In this document: one piece after another, positions 12,401 to 20,736 of the stretch
Position numbering within the stretch: position 1 is the stretch's first letter
Layout of the letters: the number at the start of each line of letters is the position of its first letter
Assembly: GCA_963930775.1 (NCBI GenBank)
Contig: OZ005693.1
Coordinates: forward strand, 2,418,001-2,482,000
Reading direction: 5' to 3'
From: Cliona cf. orientalis
Lineage: Eukaryota > Porifera > Demospongiae > Clionaida > Clionaidae
Length of the DNA: 64,000 nt
The notes under the pieces: model-generated
Database searches by the model: none
Seen by the model: only the letters and a program-made list of their open reading frames with translations
Told to the model about the DNA's origin: nothing
Made by a program: the position numbers and the translations under genes

Positions 12401-14094
12401 GCCTGGACAGTTTCCACATGTCCACCCCTTGCTGCTTTGCTGACAGCTGTATCATTATTGTGATCACGCTGAGTTACATCAGCTTTATATTCAGAGATAA
12501 GCATTCTAACAATACTACTGTGACCAGATAAACAGGCTTTGTGAAGTGGTGTCTCATTCTTTTCATTCTTAACATCAACAAGACAGTTATATTTGGTGAT
12601 GAGCAATCTTGCTAGCTCCATATGACCACACCAGCAGGCCATATGGAGAGGAGTGTTACCACTATCATCAGGTGACAATGCATCCAAGCTAAAATTTATG
12701 ATCAGCATTTCAGCTAACTTGATACTTCCATTCCGACAAGCCTCATGCAATAGTGATCCACCATCATATCCTGTAACCTTAGGACTACAACCAAGCTCGG
12801 TGATTAGTGCCTGGACAGTTTCCACATGTCCACCCCTTGCTGCTTTGCTGACAGCTGTATCATTACTGTCATCTCGTTGAGTTGCATCAGCTTTAAATTC
12901 AGACATAAGCATTCCAACGATACTACTGTGACCAGATGAACAAGCTATTTGAAGTGGTGTCTCTTTACTCTTATTTATATTATTTACAGAATAATTGTAT
13001 TTGGTGATGAGTAATCTTGCCAGCTCCTTGTGACCACACCAACAGGCAATGTGGAGTGGAGTGTTACCACTGTCATCAGCTAAGAGCGGGTCTTGGTCAA
13101 ATTCAGTGATCATTAGTTGTACCATTTCTATGCTGCCCCCCATCACTGAGCTGCTGAACACAATACTTTCATCGACATCTGCTTTATACTCAAGCACAAG
13201 TGTTTTTACAACAGATACATGACCACAGTAGCAAGCTAAGCATAGTAGCATGGACAAATCAGTGCTCTCAAGAGAGTTGTATTTATTAATGAGTAAACGC
13301 ACTACCTCTTCCTGACCATGTGAGGCAGCAATGTGGAGGGGGATCTGCTTTATTGCATCAGTAGCCATTGGACTGATGCCATACTTTTCAATGAGAGTGG
13401 TAACAAATTTAACATTTCCAACACCACATGCAAAGTGAAGCAGTGTTCTGCTTTGATAGCCTTTGATTTTTGGATTACAAGCACAGTCAGTTATCAAATA
13501 TTCCACAGTGTCTATATGTCCTTGGGACACTGCTCTATGGATAGGAGCATTGTTAAAATTGTCTTTCTTATATAGGTCGGCTCCATTAGAAATTAATATG
13601 TGTACAATTTGTTTGTGGCCAAGCGCACAGGCAAGATGTAATGGAGTTTCATTGTTGACATTTGTATCGTTGATATCAACACTTTTCTCCTCTATTACAC
13701 TCCGAATACTGTCTACTCTTCCCAACCTTACTGCAGTATGAAGAGGACCACCTTTATCAGCCTGTACTGGTCCATCTATCCACAATCTGAAGTCATGATA
13801 GAACAATAGTTTGGTCATCAATTGACCAATATCAAAACCACCTCTATCATAAGTGTTTTTGTTATTTGAGTCTTTAATGAATGGATCAGCACCAAATGCT
13901 ACTAGCAGTTGTACAATAGGACTATCCTTTTTGGAGCAAGCCAGGTGTAATGCAGTCTCACGTTTAGAGTTTAGAATATTCACGTCTATCTGTTGTTGGA
14001 TCAAGATCTCTCTAACGTCTTCTACTTGACCTTGCCTCACAGCAATATGGAGAGGACTGTCACCATAAAAAGATATAGGATTCTGAAAGTCCAT
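6466..14094 (-). CDS. ANK-I: ankyrin-ROC-COR-death domain protein (DAPK-like without kinase)
   Basis: Four exons: 14094-7248, 7132-7081, 7017-6841, 6595-6466. Spliced length is 7206 nt, exactly 2402 codons with stop. Residues 1 to about 1690 are ankyrin repeats with the TPLHxAC signature. A ROC-type GTPase follows: P-loop GNPGSGKST near residue 1724, Switch II DFAGDQEYYSSH, and LSHLD in the G4 position, comparable to the THAD of DAPK1. A COR-like region (ELHDIGLL) runs to about residue 2230. The last three exons encode one death domain (QIADAMHEWEGPIAEKLGL, then LELWKQRSGPDATYRNL). The start is in an ACCATGG context conserved in all ANK paralogues. This death domain differs in sequence and exon structure from the pair used by ANK-II to IV. 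By homology it is a death-domain scaffold and GTPase; partners are unknown. The ankyrin block holds eight 136-residue super-repeats. Confidence 0.85.
6667..6808. mobile_element. Tigger-type MITE in the last ANK-I intron
   Basis: A 142-bp segment with inverted ends CAGTGGAAACCCTCT and AGAGGGCTTCCACTG. It is preceded by TA on the left, as expected for pogo/Tc1 elements; the right flank is AA, so the target duplication has decayed. It sits inside the intron between the two halves of the death domain and leaves both splice sites intact. Confidence 0.65.
10100..13130 (-). repeat. Eight-unit 408-bp coding super-repeat in ANK-I
   Basis: The same segment (for example the bases around ggccatatggagagg) recurs near 10190, 10598, 11006, 11414, 11822, 12230, 12638 and 13046, always 408 bases apart. 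Each unit encodes 136 residues, four ankyrin repeats of 34. Units at 11822, 12230 and 12638 are almost identical, as are the two at 10190 and 10598, pointing to two separate recent amplifications or conversions. Confidence 0.9.
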
Positions 14095-15469
14095 GGTGAG
14101 CAGTGGGCAGTGGGTTTAGGTTTGCACGGAGAAATGTTAAAAATTTTACTAATTATTATATCAAATACGACCTGATTCAGGGTTAGCTAGGATCTCTGTC
14201 TCTCTCTATACAGATAAGAATGTATGTGCAGGTGAAAAAAATTTGTTTGTAATTAGTTGAATATCTTAAGACTAGTCAATTATCCATGGACTGACCCACC
14301 CCATAGCAAGCGCTTACATACCAATAACTCTGAACTGTTAGCATGTGACCATTAATTTTTGCACACGTCATAGTAGTACACATTGTCATAATTACCCCGC
14401 GCGCATGCGCAAGGGGGTAAAGCAATCGGTCGTGTCGTCGTTGTTAGCAGAAAAATCGCCATATATATCTGGAGGTCTAGGCACCTGAGCGACTAGTAAG
14501 CATAATGAATCAGTCGAATTTAGCGAAAAACGGGCGTCAGTGTGCTTCGAATCGAGGGATATGGTCCACGAGCGTCACAAATGGTGCCTTTTTGTTAGCC
14601 TTCGTAACTACGCCTATCGACAGTGCCCACTCAATGCATTATGCATGCAGGCCTTGTGCTTTCTGCTCATGCGCATTACATTGAATATTATGGAATGGTA
14701 AAGGTCGTCAATAATGCTAGTGGTACAAGTTTGGCTGGTTAGCTGGAATGCAAAGCCCCATTGAATCAGAATGTAAGATACCTATATGTACCTAGTCTAC
14801 ATCTGGTGCAGAGAGAGAATCAGTGGTGTTTTGGCTGATATCACCAGGAGCTAGCCCTATATCTATTATAATAATATTAAAACCAAGGGCTTATGGGGTC
14901 TATAAGCCTTTGATATAACCAAGCAGCAACAAAAGCAGATCTATAGATTGCGCATTGTGTGCGCGGGGTATGTGCTCTATAGAGTTTTAGTTATTATGGT
15001 AATAGTTTGACATTGTGGTATTTACTATAATAAGACATACATAATATTTTCAGTCTGTAGCTTTTTCCAGTCTCCACCCCCACCCCACCCCCTTCAATAC
15101 ATGACATTGTATATAGTGAAATTTCTCATAATGGACCCTCCCAGGAGCGGCCACCGACTATACATTGTTGTATAACGGATAACTGCTATGGAACGGCCAT
15201 AGACTTGGTACATTATGAACCTCTGAGGAGTGGACAACCTCTCAGTACACTATAACAGACGGATTGTTTGGACCCGATCGAACCTTTCAGTATAATTTTA
15301 CTTCTAAATACCGGACGGCCAGGAAGTCACACCCCTTTTTGCGGCTAGTGACATAATTGCTGGTGCCATGGCTTGGGTAGCCAGCCCCTTCGTAGGAGGG
15401 GCTGCACTCCAGGTGCTAGTTATCTCAAGGGTGGGCGAGACTAATGATATTATTGCACATTGCATGATA
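14095..15469. other. ANK-I upstream spacer, no gene seen
   Basis: No convincing ORF. A GCGCATGCGC palindrome lies near 14401, about 300 bases upstream of the ANK-I start, and may belong to its promoter. The stretch 15115-15300 has short phrases such as ataatggaccctcc and gaacctctgaggagtgg that look like a decayed transposon end; its boundaries could not be fixed. Confidence 0.5.
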
Positions 15470-15613
15470 CAGTGTAGTCCACTTAATTCGAATTTACAAA
15501 TCCACCAAAAAAATTTGAATTAAAGGAAAATTTGAATTACAGTGACATCCACTTAATTCGAATTTTGCTCATATGAATGGTAATTTTGAATTAAGGGGAT
15601 GTAGCCATCACGC

Positions 15614-15849
15614 ATAATTGAAGGGCTCAGAACCAGAGTGGCCTAACCCACAAATGTTGAGTTAGCCCCCCTAATCTTGAAAACATGTTTAAAATGCATT
15701 TCATGAGCAACAGAAAATTCACATTTTTTTAAATTTGAGTGATTTGTTAGAGTAGGGTGTTTGGTTTTTAGTCCATTTTTGAGCTTTTTAGACAATTTCC
15801 CACATTCAATTTGGGGTTAGGCCACTCTGGTTCTCGACCCTTCAATTAT
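15614..15849. mobile_element. MITE nested in the Tigger element
   Basis: Inverted ends ataattgaaggg followed on both arms by agaaccagagtggcctaac bound a 236-bp segment without coding potential. It lies between the left terminus of the Tigger element and the HIRAN-like ORF, so it inserted after the larger element arrived. Confidence 0.7.
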
Positions 15850-16029
15850 AATAATAATCATAATACAACTTTATACACAATAATAAATTGTTGGTGTATA
15901 GCTAGTTTGCAGAGGTAATAACAGTTATTGAGTCATTAAATCTTTACATTTGTCATCACTTTGATCAATCTTTTGATGAGAGCTGGCTTGCCCATAAAAG
16001 TGTAAATGCAAGGTACTTCTAGACCTTTG

Positions 16030-16320
16030 TTAGGTACATCCGAGTACTTTCTTGTACCAGTAACTACGCATGAAATTGTACCTCCATGCTGAAGAAAGTA
16101 CCATGCTGTTTTCGAGAATTCGATAGGTAGCTAGATGTCCAACAACATTACCATCAAGATAGGTTGCAACAGCACGTGGATCACGGATGTTGTCGGGCTC
16201 AGCATGAACTTCTATATTTTGACCAACTATTGGAGTCCAATTCAGTTTATAAACATGATGGCCCCTGATGACACTGACCTTCGAAAAAGTTTCTTCATCT
16301 GATTCAGAAGATGCTGCCAT
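16030..16320 (-). CDS. HIRAN-like domain ORF carried by the Tigger element
   Basis: An intact 96-residue ORF inside the transposon, downstream of and on the same strand as the transposase. It reads VIRGHHVYKLNWTPIVGQ, then HAEPDNIRDPRAVATYLDGN and VVGHL. This fits the HIRAN-like pattern in which a GxxVY strand, an E-P-x-N-x-x-D-x-x-A-V segment and a VGH turn follow each other. HIRAN domains bind DNA 3' ends in HLTF-type remodellers; small stand-alone versions occur in invertebrate repeats. Start is the first ATG. It could also be an exon spliced to the transposase. Whether it helps transposition is unknown. Confidence 0.55.
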   Translation of the reverse strand: MAASSESDEETFSKVSVIRGHHVYKLNWTPIVGQNIEVHAEPDNIRDPRAVATYLDGNVVGHLATYRILENSMVLSSAWRYNFMRSYWYKKVLGCT

Positions 16321-16476
16321 AGTCTGAGTTCTGAATCAGTATATAGCACCTGAGTAGCACATGCATGGATGTTCACATTTTCATTTTACAATTTTCTATA
16401 AATAGAGAGGTCATGGACCCATAATTATGATAATAATTATTATGACAACAGATAGTGTATGCTAACATGCTAGCTT

Positions 16477-18033
16477 TTAAACAGTACGGAAAAAGTCAGT
16501 GATCACCCTTTGAACACGGATTTTGTCACCACATTTTTGAATTTCAGTCTCTAATTTGTTCAAAAGGTCATACGGTGATTGATGTGTGTCACTCTGATAT
16601 GAACGAAGGAAGAATGATCGAATATCCAGAAAGGCAGAACACGCTTGCTCGTAGGTTACTGTTGGCAATGACTCTCCAGTATCATCGTCACTTTCATTAG
16701 CTTCACCTGATCCAATGATATCTTTAGTATTTGGCAAAGGAGCACACTGAAGATTTTCATCCACAGATAGGTACTGTTCAAATGTGCATGGCTCTTCCAG
16801 TGAATAGGTCGTCTTCACCTTGATCACTCGTGGGGTCTTCTTCACCTTGATCACTCGTGGGGTCTTCTAGATCACAAAAGGGGTCATCCTCCACTCCAGG
16901 GTCAAGTGACTTCAACTCAAATCCTGCTTTGCGGAAGCAGTTGCTTATAGCAGTGGGTGTAACCGACTCCCAAGCCCATCTGAGCATCTCCAAGCTATCA
17001 AGCAATGTTAATTTGAATTCGGATGTTGTAGATCCATTGTTGATAGCCCTGATCAGACTCTGTACCATACTCTTTCTGTAGTAGGTTTTCATTGTCTTGA
17101 TAATGCCTTGATCACAAGGCTGAATCTCACTTGTCGTATTAGGAGGAAGAAAAATTAGCTCAATGGACTCCAAATCTTCAATATGGGGATGGGCCGTACA
17201 ATTGTCAACGAACAACACTATCTTCCTCCCATGCCTTGCAAGTCTGTTGTTCCATTTTCGCAACCACGTTTCAAAAAGTTCAGCTGTCATCCACGCATTT
17301 GGGCTTGCTTCGTACTCGGTTGGAAGGACAGAAACTCCACGGAAACACCTAGGTTTCTTATATTTACCAATAGTGAGAAGTGAACACTTTTCAGTGCCAG
17401 TCATGTTTGCACATACCAGCACTGTCACTCGATCTTTGGCCCTCTTTGTGCCTGTACATGCCTCACCTCTGAATGCGTGGGTTTTGTCGGGTAACAATCG
17501 CCAATACAGCCCTGTTTCATCAGCATTAATTATGTCATTTGGATCATACCTACTCAGGATTGGCTGAAGTGTCCGCTGCTTCCAATCGTCACACACATCC
17601 TTGTCAACAGCAGCATTCTCCCCACTAATACAACATTGTGGCGTTTTTTCCATCGACTCAGCCATCCACTAGAGCAGATCCACGAGTCTGACTCATCCAA
17701 TTCTTTGCTGAGCTCTTCTGCTTTGGCTTTAAGAATCTCTCCACTGATTGGAATCGATTGGGCTCGTGCGGCTGTAAACCACTGGAAAAGACCAGTATCG
17801 ATTTCGGGTCGGGTCGGATCCCTGTGACGCTTCTTTTGAAAATTTCCAACGACAGCTGAAGCACGCAATTTTTCCTTCTCCTTGAGAATTGTACTGAGGG
17901 TGCTTGGAGCAATCCCATATTCCGATGCAACGTCCTTTTTCTTTTTGTCTGGTGGTAGACTGTTCACTCTTTCTATTATTTCTAACTTCCGTTTAATAGT
18001 TAAAGCCTGATACTTTCTCCTTTTGCTAGACAT
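16477..18033 (-). pseudogene. Tigger/pogo transposase, frameshifted
   Basis: Three overlapping reading frames make one protein. 18033 to about 17640 encodes the CENP-B-like DNA-binding part (KRKLEIIERV, GIAPSTLSTILKEK, GWLSRWKKRHNV). About 17640 to 16800 encodes the DDE_1 catalytic part with three aspartates visible in INADETGL, LFVDNCTAHP and PCDQGIIKTMK. About 16850 to 16477 is the acidic tail. A one-base loss near 17640 and another shift near 16800 break the frame, and a 27-bp tandem duplication lies at 16805-16865. The catalytic triad survives, so the decay is fairly recent. It cannot make a full transposase without frameshifting. Confidence 0.85.
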
Positions 18034-18058
18034 AGCTAGCTGGGCACACTATAGCTCT

Positions 18059-18106
18059 GCAGCTGCACTAGCTAGCTACATGTAGCTAGCTAGCTAGTGC
18101 AGCTGC
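18059..18106. repeat. Palindrome of CTAG/AGCT units upstream of the transposase
   Basis: gcagctgcactagctagctaca is followed directly by its reverse complement with one extra gcta. It lies 25-75 bases upstream of the transposase ATG, inside the Tigger element, where it could be a regulatory or transposase-binding site; that role is inference. Confidence 0.6.
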
Positions 18107-18564
18107 ACTCAGCTGCATCCATGTGGTGCCCACGTGATCTATGTTCCGTATACTATAAGTGCATGTCCGTATACTAGACCTTGTGCTTCTTCTAATTAAG
18201 CGAAAGTGACATTTCGAATTTATGTATTAGCTCTATGTAGGGAATTGGAAAGACTTCGAATTAGCAGAAAATTCGTGGTAAGCGGATTCGAATTAGGTGG
18301 ACTACACTGTACATGGTGTATATAGTTGAAAATCCAGCTTATATATTCTGCTTGACTCTTTCTTCAGTCAGATGTATAGTTATCATAATAATGTGTAGAC
18401 TGATATAAATAATTATATTATGGTTATTTATGGAATGAAAACTTGACCATGTCCTCAGTAGCTGAATAGTGAAAGTGGAGTATGTGGTAAAGGTCGTCAT
18501 TATAGTGCGTTTACAGTATACATTGCGTTTTGATGCTGGCGCTTCAGTCGTAGACCGGCTTGAA

Positions 18565-18905
18565 TCATCAGGGTGGCTCTCGACCTCGATAGTGACAAGT
18601 TTCAAAGCTTCAATCACAGAGAAGAACTCGACACCGCAGTACAGTTTCCAAACTTCAGATCGGTCCAGTGGCACGCTGCTCATGGTGCGTGCTATTATAG
18701 CGCAGAGCTATCTATATATCCATGGGATTGTACGTCAGCCTAGAGAATGCATGAAGTTTGGCCATCGCTGCTTGTCAGAGAAGGCAACACATTGCTTGTA
18801 AGGTATTCGCTGGATACACACGAAAGATACTCTACATATTCACCAAAATCTTAGAAATGCTCCATCGAGGCCCTGAATTTTAGCATAATTATCTCCTAGA
18901 TATCA
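18565..18905 (+). repeat. Dispersed repeat, inverted partner of 44625-44985
   Basis: The segment from about gaagaactcgacacc to gaggccctgaatttt aligns over roughly 340 bases, with many substitutions, to the reverse complement of 44625-44985. Shared anchors include attcgctggatacac, aagatactctacatatt and gaggccctgaatttt. No family recognised; it may be a SINE or a non-autonomous transposon. Confidence 0.6.
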
Positions 18906-19248
18906 TGACTACCTAGTAACCGCAAAAAAAAAGTAAATTGCTACTGAGGACATAAATTGGTTGTATCCCTTAGTTATGGATCAACTTTGTCTCCGCTTCT
19001 ATAAAGTGATAACCTCTGTATGTACAAATGTATAAGGGACAAAAATTAATGCCCGCTCCCAATGTGTCTGTTATTCGGAAGTTCTACTGTATACATATTA
19101 TACAGACCAATACCCACATATTATGTAATTCGCATGCATATGTACGGAAATCCTGTACATACCAAACTCCCAAATCTAAATCCAACAATATCTTTGCAAA
19201 GGCAATGCAGGACCCAAACACCAATAAATTAGTTATTTCCAGCTACCT

Positions 19249-19662
19249 ATTTATTCGAATACTAGCCGCGGCTACTATTAATTTCAGCCTTGCTGGAGTG
19301 TGGCTACTAATCGAGGGCGGCTCTTATTTGAGGGAGGCTATTATTAATTTTGGAGCGATAGATCTTGGTGACATTGACACAATAGACTCGTTTTTCATGA
19401 CTGATTTTCGAATATTCGGGATAGATGATCGATAATTAAGCAGCAGAACCAAGCCAAGGACGTTTTCTGCCATGTTTTTGCCTCGAACTAGCGATCATTC
19501 ATGGTTTGCAATAGTGGTCATGCCCACTTAATTGTGTTTGCGCATGCATGCGGCTACTATTCGAAGGCGGCTACTATTTCTTTCGCAGAGCTCCACTGTG
19601 TGTGGCTACGATTTGAGGGCAGCTACTAATCGGGGTGCGGCTTCTATTATTTTGAATAAATA
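19249..19662. mobile_element. MITE-like element with internal GGCTACTATT repeats
   Basis: Imperfect inverted ends: atttattcgaatactagccgc on the left and, reversed, atttattcaaaataatagaagccgc on the right. Between them ggctactatt or close variants occur several times in both halves. There is no coding capacity and no clear target duplication. Confidence 0.5.
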
Positions 19663-19773
19663 TGGCATACGGTAGTTGATGATTTTTTATCAGCTTCAGC
19701 TTGATGGCACAGAAAATTAACTCAGTCTGAGAGCCTTGCCGCATGTTATCTAGAGCAAGGCTATTTCATGTAC

Positions 19774-19846
19774 ACATACTATTTCCTGTGCTAAACTATG
19801 ACATTATTTTATTAAATGTCATAGTTTAGCACAGGAAATAGTATGT
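19774..19846. repeat. Perfect 32-bp hairpin with a 9-base loop
   Basis: Left arm 19774-19805 (begins acatactatttcctgtgc) is the exact reverse complement of 19815-19846, separated by attttatta. There is no mismatch in 32 pairs. This may be a fold-back transposon remnant or a small-RNA precursor; the sequence alone does not decide. Confidence 0.8.
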
Positions 19847-20199
19847 TAATACACCACACACAACTTCTCCAGGACTTTCGACAGTCAGAGCTGACTATAG
19901 TGTGGATGTACTGCCATCAACAAGGAGTGACTGGATTCAATTTCTCATAGATTAAGACTACGCAGTCTTCTATAGCTATGATATTCTCTATCATAAATTC
20001 TGGCAAACGCATGTGCATGCCGCCTTTTAATACTAGAAGTTTGCTATAAAACAGGCTCAGTAAAATTAATACTAATAAGGAGTGGAGAGGCTAGCACCCA
20101 GAAACTAAACGTACACTTGTAGATTTTAATGCAAATTGTAGTATCAAAGTTGGTGCAACCAGCTCCCCAGCTCCCCACAAGCATGATTTGACTAAAAAA

Positions 20200-20236
<37 letters not shown>

Positions 20237-20248
20237 CGGGGGGGGGGG
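20200..20248 (+). repeat. G tract, 49 bases with one C
   Basis: A run of G from 20200 to 20248 broken only by C at 20237. The matching position downstream of KIN-C (near 45543) has only a short ggagggggggg, so the tract expanded after the duplication. The exact length may also be an assembly estimate. Confidence 0.8.
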
Positions 20249-20736
20249 CCGTGGGACAACGGTGAAAGATCGTCGGAAAACTGTATTAAACGCTTATTTG
20301 AACCGATCGAAAACATGCATGCACTGTAAACTTGAATACAGACAATAAACTAAGCTTATTCATAATAATATTTCATAATTTTTAACTCACGAGGATTCTT
20401 ATTTCATTGGTGGCTACTTAGCTAGTCAAGTTGGGAACGAGAACTCGTGACTTGTTTAATAATGCGCATGCGCCTGATAGGGCGGACTTTTTAATTTGAA
20501 ATGCACATTGAATAGTTAAGTAATACGATGTGGAACAGTAAATTATATAAAATCTGTGTGCATACACGGCCATAAAGGATAACAATAATATACAGACTCG
20601 AAAGCCTGTACTATTAATAATATTATAATGACAAACTGATAAAAATACAATACCAAAATTATTATAGAGTGATGTGTGTATAGTATAACAAATCCAAATG
20701 TCTGTCAGATTAGCTTGTAAGCAAGGTTTATGATAT

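Larger units (their letters stand above)
15470..18309 (-). mobile_element. Tigger/pogo-family DNA transposon, decayed, 2840 bp
   Basis: Left end CAGTGTAGTCCACTTAATTC and right end (reverse complement) CAGTGTAGTCCACCTAATTC form terminal inverted repeats, each flanked by a TA target duplication (15468-15469 and 18310-18311). The sub-terminal motif ccacttaattcgaatt is repeated again near 15551. The element carries a frameshifted pogo-type transposase and a second, HIRAN-like ORF on the same strand, and has been invaded by a smaller MITE at 15614-15849. It lies between the KIN-A/ANK-I and KIN-B/ANK-II cassettes. Confidence 0.9.
18310..20736. other. Repeat-filled spacer between the Tigger element and KIN-B
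   Basis: No host gene recognised. It contains a dispersed repeat (18565-18905), a transposon-like GGCTACTATT-rich segment (19249-19662), a perfect 32-bp hairpin (19774-19846) and a 49-base G tract (20200-20248). From about 20150 onward the sequence matches the 3' flank of KIN-C (about 45470-45900), so it belongs to the duplicated cassette. Confidence 0.6.

Noticed and set aside
10188-12880. Plus-strand ORFs of about 72 residues recurring every 408 bases across ANK-I
   Set aside because: They are antisense shadows of the ankyrin repeats; their period equals the repeat period and they have no family features.
18469-18801. 110-residue plus-strand ORF
   Set aside because: Lies over the dispersed repeat 18565-18905; the frame is not kept in the second copy at 44.8 kb.
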